Source: G963663495 sp963663495 (GTDB taxonomy: Bacteria; Bacteroidota; Rhodothermia; Rhodothermales; Bin80). Taken from it: 64,000 nt of DNA. The notes beneath the pieces are model-generated. The model saw only the letters and a program-made list of their open reading frames with translations, was not told the DNA's origin and ran no database searches. This document shows positions 1 through 7,978 of the stretch, in pieces (the first letter of the stretch is position 1; every line of letters begins with the position of its first letter). The position numbers and the translations under genes are program-made. Location: the NCBI GenBank assembly GCA_963663495.1, contig OY760427.1:2914001-2978000 (forward strand), read 5' to 3'.

Positions 1-579
1 CACTTCAAGACAGGCCGGTGTTGTCCCACCCATAACCTTCGGCGTGTTGCGCGTGGTATAGTCAGAGCGTCCCGGGTCAACGCGCTCGGGGGAATAACAC
101 AGGAAGACTTCTTCACCCATGCGCAGCGCTACCTCCGAAGAAAACCGAGGCAGAATTACTTCGCTGGTCGTCCCGGGGTAAGTGGTGCTTTCAAGGACTA
201 CCAACATCCCCGGATGCAGGTGCTGTGCGATAGCATCGGTCACCTCCAGGATGTACGAGATGTCTGGAGCTCGTGTCTTGGTTAGCGGCGTAGGGACGCA
301 AATGCTTACGGCATCGCAAGCCCCCAAAGATCGGTAGTCGCTTGTCGCATCCAGACGGCCGGCTCGTACTTGGGCTGCCAACCGGTCGGAGTGAACATCC
401 TCAATGTAGGATCGTCCACCCCGCACCGACACGACTTTTTCCTCGTTGGTATCAATCCCGCACACACGAAATCCCGCCTCGGCAAAAGACACCGCCAGCG
501 GCAGCCCTACATATCCGAGGCCGATAATCCCCACGCGTGCGTCGCGCGTCGCAATACGTTGAAGAAGTTGCTCTTTCAT
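1..579 (-). CDS. Nucleotide-sugar dehydrogenase (UDP-GlcNAc/ManNAc 6-dehydrogenase type), N-terminal part
   Basis: The reading frame starts at an ATG at 579 and runs off the left edge, so only 193 residues are seen. The N-terminus has the Rossmann motif GIIGLGYVGLPLA, followed by an acidic residue in CGIDTNEEKV that would bind NAD ribose. Further on, VLESTTYPGTT and YSPERVDPG are hallmarks of the WbpA/WecC/TviB group rather than of UDP-glucose dehydrogenase. These enzymes oxidise C6 of UDP-N-acetyl-hexosamines to uronic acids for capsule or O-antigen. The start overlaps the stop of the upstream sulfurylase gene (ATGA), so the two are probably co-translated. The exact substrate cannot be told; the catalytic Cys region lies outside the window. 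Confidence 0.9.
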   Translation of the reverse strand, partial: MKEQLLQRIATRDARVGIIGLGYVGLPLAVSFAEAGFRVCGIDTNEEKVVSVRGGRSYIEDVHSDRLAAQVRAGRLDATSDYRSLGACDAVSICVPTPLTKTRAPDISYILEVTDAIAQHLHPGMLVVLESTTYPGTTSEVILPRFSSEVALRMGEEVFLCYSPERVDPGRSDYTTRNTPKVMGGTTPACLEV

Positions 580-2321
580 AGGGCGGCGGGCAGCAAATAA
601 CCTAAGTCGCGCAGACAACTCAGCACCTTCTCCATGCTCTCCTCGATGGACTCCGTCTCTGTGCAACAAACCACATCGGCATTCTCTGGTGCCTCATAAA
701 CATCATCAATACCCGTAAAACCCGTAATAATACCTGCGCGAGCCCTTGCGTAGAGCCCTTTTACATCGCGTTCCTCGCATACTTCCAGGGGGGCATCCAC
801 AAACACCTCCACATAACCCCCGCTCACAGCAATGCGACTGCGGTTTACATCTCGGTCCGCTCGGTACGGCGCGATGGCTGCGCAGATTGCAATTCCACGG
901 TGCCGCGCCACCTCCGATGCCACAAACCCAATCCTGCGAACATTCGTTGAGCGATCCGCGGCAGAAAACCCCAATCCTTTGCCCAGGTGCTTGCGGACTA
1001 CATCGCCGTCGAACAGCGACACGGGCCTCATAGTCAGTTCAAGAAGGTTGGATCGAACGGCATGCGCTATCGTCGACTTTCCGCTGCCAGAAAGCCCAGT
1101 CAAAAAAACAACGAAGCCCTGCTGATAGCGCGGTGGATGGGAGGTGCGCAGCTCTTTCAATACTTCCGGGTAAGAAAACCAGTCCGGGATCTCCGCGCAG
1201 TCGGCCAGCCGTTTTCTCAATTCCGTGCCTGATACGGTAAGCGTCTCTTCACCAGGCTCAATATCCGTTACCGGGATGTAGGTGCGCCGCCCTGGGGCAT
1301 AAACCATGTTGCGGAACGGTACAATGCCAATGCCAATCTCACGCGCAGCCGCCATCGCCATTTCATGGGCGGCGTCACCGGCGTAATACGGATGTCCCTG
1401 CCTGTCTTCCCCCGGACCAGCGTGATCTCGCCCCACGATAAAATGAGTACAACCGTGATTCTTGCGAATAATTGCATGCCATACCGCCTCCCGAGGTCCG
1501 GCCATCCGCATTGCCAGGGGTAGGAGGCTAAGCATAGCCGTATTAGCGGGGTATCGCGTTTTGATATGCTGATAACTTCTCACACGCGTAAAGTGATCAA
1601 TATCACCGGGTTTTGTAACTCCGACAGCAGGATGAATGAGTAAGTGTGCGCCAACATGGCGCGCGGCGCGATCGGTAATCTCCTTGTGCGCACGATGCAT
1701 CGGATTACGCGTCTGGAATGCTACCACACGCTTCCATCCTTGCGCAACAAAGGCGGACTGCAATGTTCGTGGTGTGTCTCTCCACCTATTAAAGTCATAG
1801 TACTTAGGACTCTGGACTCCCTCAAGGCTCCCACCCAGATAAAACTGTCCTGAACGGTTCATCAGATACCCTACTCCCGGGTGATAGGTGTCCTGCGTTT
1901 GATATACCAGCTGAGCCTCCCGATCCCGGTCCGGCTCCCACAGGTCGCCCATTGTGAGCATTGCTAACAGGAGACCCGTCGGGTCACGCAAGGCAACCAT
2001 TGCAGCACCAGCCAACCGCTCCGCATCAGGAGCATGAATATCCAGAGTAATCGGTATCGGCCACAAAGTACCGTCCTTCAAACGCATCCGGCTTACCACG
2101 CTGTCGTACTCAGCACGACCCATGAATCCGTCCAGTGGAGCAAATCCACCCGACAACAGCAACTCCAAATCGCACACCTGTCTGGGACGCAAGGATAGCG
2201 AGGGACTCCGTACGGCCATCTGTATCAGCGCGCACCTGCGCGCTTCGTCCACCATAAGCTCGCGGAACAATCCGCCGTGGCCGTTAAGCTCCGCCGTATG
2301 GTGGGCCACTTCAACTGCCAT
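576..2321 (-). CDS. Bifunctional sulfate adenylyltransferase / adenylylsulfate kinase
   Basis: A 581-residue protein that would convert sulfate and ATP to APS and then to PAPS. The N-terminal two thirds are ATP sulfurylase: QTRNPMHRAH carries the QxRNP and HxxH nucleotide-binding motifs, and GRDHAGPG is the second conserved loop. The last ~180 residues are APS kinase, with Walker A GLSGSGKST, FDGDVVR, and the lid segment near KGLYARAR. The order sulfurylase-kinase resembles the bacterial fused form. Its stop overlaps the start of the nucleotide-sugar dehydrogenase, and UDP-glucose dehydrogenase lies upstream on the same strand. This context suggests that PAPS feeds polysaccharide sulfation rather than only cysteine synthesis (inference). 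No sulfotransferase is visible in the window. Confidence 0.93.
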   Translation of the reverse strand: MAVEVAHHTAELNGHGGLFRELMVDEARRCALIQMAVRSPSLSLRPRQVCDLELLLSGGFAPLDGFMGRAEYDSVVSRMRLKDGTLWPIPITLDIHAPDAERLAGAAMVALRDPTGLLLAMLTMGDLWEPDRDREAQLVYQTQDTYHPGVGYLMNRSGQFYLGGSLEGVQSPKYYDFNRWRDTPRTLQSAFVAQGWKRVVAFQTRNPMHRAHKEITDRAARHVGAHLLIHPAVGVTKPGDIDHFTRVRSYQHIKTRYPANTAMLSLLPLAMRMAGPREAVWHAIIRKNHGCTHFIVGRDHAGPGEDRQGHPYYAGDAAHEMAMAAAREIGIGIVPFRNMVYAPGRRTYIPVTDIEPGEETLTVSGTELRKRLADCAEIPDWFSYPEVLKELRTSHPPRYQQGFVVFLTGLSGSGKSTIAHAVRSNLLELTMRPVSLFDGDVVRKHLGKGLGFSAADRSTNVRRIGFVASEVARHRGIAICAAIAPYRADRDVNRSRIAVSGGYVEVFVDAPLEVCEERDVKGLYARARAGIITGFTGIDDVYEAPENADVVCCTETESIEESMEKVLSCLRDLGYLLPAAL

Positions 2322-2660
2322 GCAATTTATACCAGTGGATGATCATCGAAACGTTCTTCATCAGCGCCGCCGTGCCACCCGCAGTGGTAGCCGTGGATAA
2401 CGGGAGATGCAACGCACGGCCCCACCGATATACGGGCCGCGTTCGCATGGCCGCCACCCGTGAGTTGCGTGCAACTGCGAATAACCCCGCAAACGCCCGT
2501 TATAGTCGGATTGAGAAATATTGCACCAAGAACACCGGCACAGCAGGTGCAAAGACGACCGCATGACTCTCTGCCCGCGACACGCTGCTGCTAACGCCTT
2601 TGATACCACATTCATCCGCCAGCATGGCCTGATTTGGCAAGAATGCCGCACAACGCATTA
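2322..2660. other. Intergenic region, no gene seen
   Basis: 339 bases separate the sulfurylase/kinase gene from the upstream UDP-glucose dehydrogenase gene on the same strand. The open frames here are short and lack recognisable motifs. It may hold the promoter of the downstream gene, but no clear box was identified. Confidence 0.5.
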
Positions 2661-4001
2661 CTATGTCTTAGCGCGTGTAACTTGCGGACGCCCGATGCTG
2701 AAATACTCGAACCCTGCCCTCGCCATACGATGGGGTGAGAAAACATTGCGTCCGTCAAAGATCACCGGCTTGCGCAGCAATGCATGCATTTTTTCAATCG
2801 TCGGGCGCCGGAATTCATACCACTCCGTGCAAATTACAAGCGCATCGGCCCCACGCAAGGCTTCGTAGGCGCTGTCTGCATATGCAATAGAATTGCCGAG
2901 CACCTCGCGCGTATTCGGCATGGCCTCCGGGTCATATGCGGTGATGTTGGCCCCACCAGCAAGCAGCCCACGAATGACATCATGCGCCGGAGCCTCCCGG
3001 ACATCGTCTGTATTAGGCTTGAAGCTGAGCCCCCATACAGCAATGTTTCGACCGGTCAATTCATTGCTGAAGTACTTCCGCACGCGCTCAACCAACAGCC
3101 CTCGTTGCATGGCGTTAACCCTCACCACCGACTCAAGTATCTGAAAATTGTAGCCGGCACCAGTCGCCGTGTGCAGCAGTGCACGCACATCCTTAGGAAA
3201 GCAGCTGCCTCCAAATCCAATACCTGCATACAGAAACTGCTTCCCGATCCGACTGTCCGATCCAATTCCCAGGCGCACCTGATCCACATCTCCCCCGGTG
3301 CGTTCGCAAACATTGGCCACTTCGTTCATGAAACTGATACGCGTGGCCAAGTAGGCGTTCGCTGCGTACTTGGTCAACTCAGCCGAGCGGTTGTCCATCA
3401 CGATAATCGGGTTACCTTGCCTAACAAACGGCTCATAAAGGCGGCGCATGATCGCCGCTGCTCGAGCGCTGGACGTACCTAGAACAATCCGTTCCGGCTT
3501 CATGAAGTCATTCACGGCCGCGCCCTCGCGCAAGAACTCCGGGTTGGAAACAACATCAAAGTCTCTCCCCTCCTCCAACCCCCAGGTTCTCAGTACACCC
3601 GCCACCTCTTCCGCCGTACCGACCGGTACGGTACTCTTATTAACTACGATACGGTACCCATCTTCGGCAGCCAAGAAAACCCCTATCTTCTTGACCACCG
3701 CCCGGACCACCGACAGGTCCGCCTGTCCACCGGCACCTGGCGGCGTCGGCAACGCCAGAAAAATGATCTGCGCCCGTAGAAGCGCCTCATCCAGCACGGA
3801 GGTAAAACGCAGACGCTGCTCCGCCAGGTTGCGACGAAAACTAACCTCCAGGTCCGGCTCGTATATGGGTAGTTCGCCCAAGGCAAGTTTTGCCAGCTTT
3901 TCCTCGTCCACATCTACGCAGTAGACCTGGCACCCCATTTCCGCAAAGCATGTACCGGTAACAAGACCTACATACCCGGTTCCCACAATAGCAATATTCA
4001 T
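2661..4001 (-). CDS. ugd: UDP-glucose 6-dehydrogenase
   Basis: A 446-residue enzyme that oxidises UDP-glucose to UDP-glucuronate with two NAD+. It begins MNIAIVGTGYVGLVTG, the NAD-binding glycine motif, with the ribose-binding acid in YCVDVDEEK. The catalytic loop GFGGSCFPKD contains the nucleophilic Cys near residue 260. NKSTVPVGT and NPEFLREG are further family motifs, and KPNTDDVREAPA marks the C-terminal UDP-binding domain. Length is normal for the family. The ATG at 4001 faces the divergently transcribed manC-like gene across 107 bases, so both promoters must lie in 4002-4108. It supplies glucuronic acid for an extracellular polysaccharide. Confidence 0.95.
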   Translation of the reverse strand: MNIAIVGTGYVGLVTGTCFAEMGCQVYCVDVDEEKLAKLALGELPIYEPDLEVSFRRNLAEQRLRFTSVLDEALLRAQIIFLALPTPPGAGGQADLSVVRAVVKKIGVFLAAEDGYRIVVNKSTVPVGTAEEVAGVLRTWGLEEGRDFDVVSNPEFLREGAAVNDFMKPERIVLGTSSARAAAIMRRLYEPFVRQGNPIIVMDNRSAELTKYAANAYLATRISFMNEVANVCERTGGDVDQVRLGIGSDSRIGKQFLYAGIGFGGSCFPKDVRALLHTATGAGYNFQILESVVRVNAMQRGLLVERVRKYFSNELTGRNIAVWGLSFKPNTDDVREAPAHDVIRGLLAGGANITAYDPEAMPNTREVLGNSIAYADSAYEALRGADALVICTEWYEFRRPTIEKMHALLRKPVIFDGRNVFSPHRMARAGFEYFSIGRPQVTRAKT

Positions 4002-4108
4002 GGATGGAAGTTTGAATATCTACAACAAAAACTCTTCTGTCACGGCATAATTGAGGCGCCTAAGGCGTATTAGCCTCCGCGTAATCAACGCTCACTCCAA
4101 CGCTCATT

Positions 4109-5173
4109 ATGGTATACGGTGTCCTTATGGCCGGCGGCATTGGCAGCCGATTCTGGCCTCGCAGCAGGAAAGTACGTCCGAAGCAGTTTCTTCGCGTCTT
4201 GGGAGATCATACGCTATTGCAGTCCACCTACCATCGTCTGCAGAATCTGGCCCCGCCGGAAAACATCTGGGTTGTCACCCATGAACGCTACGCCTCACTG
4301 ACACGAGACCAACTCCCGCAGATTGCACCCGAACAGGTGCTGGGAGAACCCATTAGCCGCAATACTGCCCCCTGCATTGCTTATGCCGCCATGCGGCTGC
4401 ATGCCAAGGATCCGGATGCAATCATGATAGCCTTGCCGTCTGACCACCTGATCCGGGATCTTCAGGCATTCCGTAACGTGCTGCGCGTTGCGGTTGAGGC
4501 CGCACGCTCTACCGATGCGCTCGTAACTATCGGCATACAGCCAACGCACCCCGAAACCGGCTACGGGTACATCCAATTTGAATCCATGACTAAGAGGAGC
4601 TTGAAGGCCTACCCGGTCCGCGCTTTCGCCGAAAAGCCGGATATTGCCACCGCGGAGCGATTCCTGGATTCCGGCGACTTCCTGTGGAATAGTGGCATCT
4701 TCGTATGGAAGGTCCAGACAATTCTGGGTCAGATGAAGATTCACCTCCCCAAGGTTTACGATTCCTTTGCAGAAATTGCTTCATCCCTAGACACAGAGAA
4801 AGAGGCCGTTGCCGTTCAAATGGCCTATCAGAAGTGTCCGCGCATCTCCATAGACTACGGTGTCATGGAGCGGGCCAACCGCGTGCTGGTTGTTCCGGGA
4901 TCATTCGGCTGGAGTGATATTGGGGATTGGCGTGCGGTGTACGATTTGAGCGAGAAGGATAAGCATGGTAACGTGCTACGGGGCACAGCCGTGGTTCACC
5001 ATTCCAGTCGGTGCCATGTAGAGGCATCCCGGCTGGTGGTATGCGTGGGTATGCACGACGCAATAGTGGTAGACACTCCCGACGCCATCCTTGTCTGTCA
5101 TCGGGAATCCGTGCAGCAGGTACGGAACGTGGTTGACTACATGCGTGCACACGGATTGGAACGGTTTGTGTAG
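4109..5173 (+). CDS. manC: Mannose-1-phosphate guanylyltransferase
   Basis: A 354-residue nucleotidyltransferase that makes GDP-mannose from GTP and mannose-1-phosphate. The start MVYGVLMAGGIGSRFWP holds the signature GGxGSRxWP nucleotide-binding loop, followed by RPKQFL. Later motifs are PISRNTAPCIAYAA, ALPSDH, ETGYGYIQ, FAEKP and WNSGIFVW, all typical. It has only the guanylyltransferase domain and lacks the C-terminal phosphomannose isomerase domain of the longer type II enzymes. The gene is divergent from ugd. GDP-mannose would enter the same surface polysaccharide or lipopolysaccharide pathway. Confidence 0.93.
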   Translation: MVYGVLMAGGIGSRFWPRSRKVRPKQFLRVLGDHTLLQSTYHRLQNLAPPENIWVVTHERYASLTRDQLPQIAPEQVLGEPISRNTAPCIAYAAMRLHAKDPDAIMIALPSDHLIRDLQAFRNVLRVAVEAARSTDALVTIGIQPTHPETGYGYIQFESMTKRSLKAYPVRAFAEKPDIATAERFLDSGDFLWNSGIFVWKVQTILGQMKIHLPKVYDSFAEIASSLDTEKEAVAVQMAYQKCPRISIDYGVMERANRVLVVPGSFGWSDIGDWRAVYDLSEKDKHGNVLRGTAVVHHSSRCHVEASRLVVCVGMHDAIVVDTPDAILVCHRESVQQVRNVVDYMRAHGLERFV

Positions 5174-5240
5174 CCCCAGGCACTAAACAATTAGGGCAGC
5201 CCTTCGTATCATTGGACTGCTCTAGTGCCACTGTGTATAT

Positions 5241-6836
5241 ATGATCCTTCGGCTCATTGTTGTTGCGCTCGCCGGGCTCGTGCCTGTCACACACTCCCAA
5301 GCCCAAGATCCCGATCCGGTCCCCCTCACACTGGATGAAGCCGTTCAGCTTGGCCTTGCAAACAATTACGTGCTGCAGGCTGTGCGGCTAGAAGTTGAGG
5401 GTGCGGCAAATCAAGTACGCTCGGCAATTAGTGCAGCGCTGCCCGACATTACCGCAACCAGTGGATACACCCGTAACCTGAAAGAAGCAAACCCCTTCGC
5501 AGGTAGCGCCGCAGGCAATTTTTTCTCTGGATTTGACGCCTTGGGATGGCTGCGCTACAATGAGATTACCCGTACTGACGACGATCCCGGTACCATGCCG
5601 ATCGGGCTAGACGAGTTTTACTTCCGCCAAGGTGCAGGGCTTGCAGCCGCCGGTATCGTCCCGCAGGCCGCCAGCGATAACCCATTTGCTGTGGCGAACC
5701 AGTTCTTGAATACAATAAACTTTTCCCAGCCCATTGTAGATGCTGCTACGTTAAAGGGCCTTCAAGCGGCGCGCTTGGTGGTGGATGCGGAGGGGCGGAG
5801 ACTCGAACGCCAAGAGCAACTCATCGTGGACGAGGTACGCCGCGCATATTACCGGACGCTGCTCGCCGGAGAGCAATCTGCAGTTGCGGCACAGAGCGTG
5901 ATACGAACACGCCAAACGCTGGCGGAGATTAGCAAGCGTGTGTCCCACGGGGTAGCTCCAAAGGCTATGCGATTAAGCACGGAGGTGCAGTTAGCTAATC
6001 TGGAAACACGCGCGGTGCAGATGCAGAACCTAACCCTTGAGGCCATGGATAGGCTAAAGTATACCATTGGCATGCCCGTAACCCAGCCGGTCCGGCTGAT
6101 CGGGACCTTGGAGGTGGACGATATTGGCGCATACCTTACAGTTTCCGAGGGAGATGCCTCAGATGATGCTCTGGAACGGCGACCAGACTTGGATCAGGCC
6201 AGATTGATGTACGAAATTCAACAGGCCGCGCTTCGTATTGCAGAGCTGGATCGCTTACCCAGGGTCAATGCTTTCGCCAATTTCAGCTATTCCGGGCGCG
6301 TGCCGGATTCCCGCACGTATGTAATCTCAGACCCTGACGATCCATTCAAGTTTTCGACGGGACACAATGATTTTCTTAGCCGATCCTACTGGCAGTCGTC
6401 GGTAAATGTCGGAATAACGCTCTCGTGGACAATCTTCGACGGGTTTGCAAGATCTGCCCAGCGCCAGTCTCGGCGTGTTGAGCTCAGTCGGGCCCAACTA
6501 CAAGTATTACAAATGCGGCAAGGCGTGCGGATGGAAGTCGCAACCGCCCTGCGTAACCTTGAAAGTGCCCGTGAGCAAATTCTAAGGCAGAGCCGCAATG
6601 TGGAGAATGCAGAACTCAACTACTCCGTTGCGCAGGCGCGCCTGGCAGAAGGCTTGGCAGCCCCGCTGGAAGAGCGCGCTGCCTCTGACCAACTAGATCA
6701 GAGTCGGATCAATTACATCCAGGCGATCCATGACTTTCTTGTTGCAAGGAGCGCTTATGAGACCGCCGTTGGCATCCCGTTGCCAAGCCATACAGATCTT
6801 CGAATGACAAGTGCTGCAACCTACCCTGATAGCTGA
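5241..6836 (+). CDS. TolC-family outer-membrane efflux channel
   Basis: A 531-residue outer-membrane channel component. Residues 1-21 form a signal peptide (MILRLIVVALAGLVPVTHSQA). LTLDEAVQLGLANNYVLQ is the usual start of the first TolC helical repeat, and a second repeat begins near LERRPDLDQA. It is the first gene of a three-gene operon: the membrane-fusion gene starts 3 bases after its stop, and the RND pump follows. Together they form a channel spanning both membranes and exporting small hydrophobic compounds or metals; the substrate is unknown. ATG at 5241 is chosen because it directly precedes the signal peptide. Confidence 0.93.
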   Translation: MILRLIVVALAGLVPVTHSQAQDPDPVPLTLDEAVQLGLANNYVLQAVRLEVEGAANQVRSAISAALPDITATSGYTRNLKEANPFAGSAAGNFFSGFDALGWLRYNEITRTDDDPGTMPIGLDEFYFRQGAGLAAAGIVPQAASDNPFAVANQFLNTINFSQPIVDAATLKGLQAARLVVDAEGRRLERQEQLIVDEVRRAYYRTLLAGEQSAVAAQSVIRTRQTLAEISKRVSHGVAPKAMRLSTEVQLANLETRAVQMQNLTLEAMDRLKYTIGMPVTQPVRLIGTLEVDDIGAYLTVSEGDASDDALERRPDLDQARLMYEIQQAALRIAELDRLPRVNAFANFSYSGRVPDSRTYVISDPDDPFKFSTGHNDFLSRSYWQSSVNVGITLSWTIFDGFARSAQRQSRRVELSRAQLQVLQMRQGVRMEVATALRNLESAREQILRQSRNVENAELNYSVAQARLAEGLAAPLEERAASDQLDQSRINYIQAIHDFLVARSAYETAVGIPLPSHTDLRMTSAATYPDS

Positions 6837-6839
6837 CCC

Positions 6840-7976
6840 ATGAGTTATTTCCGATTAGGCATTGTCTGTTTGACGCTGCATGCTGTCGGCTGCGGAGGTG
6901 GCGAGGACGGCAGCACAGGTATAGCATCCGATGACCTTAACGCCGTACCTGTACTGAGCGTTGAAACCCTAGTCCTGGCCCTTGATGTTTTTGAGGATGC
7001 GATAGAAGTCACCGGAACCGTAGAAGCCGTGAACGACGCTACGCTCTCGGCTCAAAGCACCGGCACCTTGGAGTCCATTGCGCCCCTTGGCAAATACGTG
7101 GCTCAAGACGAAGTAATTGCGCGGCTGAATCAGGACCTCGCGCTTGCCTCATTAGACCAGGGGGAAGCCCAGGTCGCAACTGCGCAGGCGGAAGCGGAGC
7201 TGGCACAGGATATCTTTCAACGGCAAGAGCCACTATACCAGGACTCAATTATCAGCACTGTTGAGTACAATGAACTATTCGCGCGTCTGCGTCGAGCAGA
7301 CGCAATGCTGAAGGCTTCCGAGGCCGGCTTGCAACAAATGCGAAAGCAGCTTGCAAATACGGAGGTGCGGGCCCCCTTTGCCGGAAGCGTGGAACAGCAT
7401 TATGTGCAGGTCGGCGAGCAGTTGTCTCCTGGAATCAGTGTGATTCGCATCGTGGACGCACGGCGCGTTCGCGTTGTGCTGGGCATTCCAGAGCGCTTTG
7501 CGAATGACATTGAGGTTGGAACCACAATTTCGTTCTCCGCGCAAGGCTCTCGTGCCGCTCTCAAGACTGGTACAGTCGGATTTGCCGGTAGCACGGTGGA
7601 CCCGCGCAACCGCACATTCACGGTCGAAGCCGATGTACCTAATGCTGATGGAAGGCTGAAGCCTGAAATGATTGTGGAGGCACGTGTAACCCGCCATCGC
7701 ATTGATAGCGTTTTGGTAGTGCCTCGGGCGGCAATTGTTCGAGATGAGATTGGCAGCGGTGTTTTTGTCGTCCATCATGAGGACGCAGGAATACGCGTAT
7801 CCAGACGCCGAATCACGCCCGGCCCTATGTATGCAGGGCTTGTAGTTGTGGCAAACGGACTGGCAATTGGCGATGAAGTGGTCGTTGCAGGCCAGAACAC
7901 GCTCACTGAGGGCGACCAGGTAAGCGTCGAAATACAGTACAGCCGCCTGGACACTGAAGGAATCCCCCAGCAGTAA
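6840..7976 (+). CDS. RND efflux periplasmic adaptor (membrane-fusion protein), lipoprotein
   Basis: A 378-residue adaptor. The N-terminus ends in a lipobox-like HAVGC near residues 15-19, so it is probably lipid-anchored on the inner membrane's outer face. Next come the barrel-sandwich half-motif GTVEAVNDATLSAQSTGTLE, an alpha-helical hairpin (about residues 95-165), the returning lipoyl half VRAPFAGSVEQHYVQVGE, and a beta-barrel region. It links the RND pump to the TolC-like channel. It sits between those two genes, 3 bases after the channel gene and 2 bases before the pump gene, showing tight co-transcription. Confidence 0.93.
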   Translation: MSYFRLGIVCLTLHAVGCGGGEDGSTGIASDDLNAVPVLSVETLVLALDVFEDAIEVTGTVEAVNDATLSAQSTGTLESIAPLGKYVAQDEVIARLNQDLALASLDQGEAQVATAQAEAELAQDIFQRQEPLYQDSIISTVEYNELFARLRRADAMLKASEAGLQQMRKQLANTEVRAPFAGSVEQHYVQVGEQLSPGISVIRIVDARRVRVVLGIPERFANDIEVGTTISFSAQGSRAALKTGTVGFAGSTVDPRNRTFTVEADVPNADGRLKPEMIVEARVTRHRIDSVLVVPRAAIVRDEIGSGVFVVHHEDAGIRVSRRRITPGPMYAGLVVVANGLAIGDEVVVAGQNTLTEGDQVSVEIQYSRLDTEGIPQQ

Positions 7977-7978
7977 CG

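Noticed and set aside
5191..5226. Possible terminator hairpin between manC and the TolC gene
   Set aside because: The stem has a long loop and a wobble pair and no T-run follows, so evidence is too weak to annotate.
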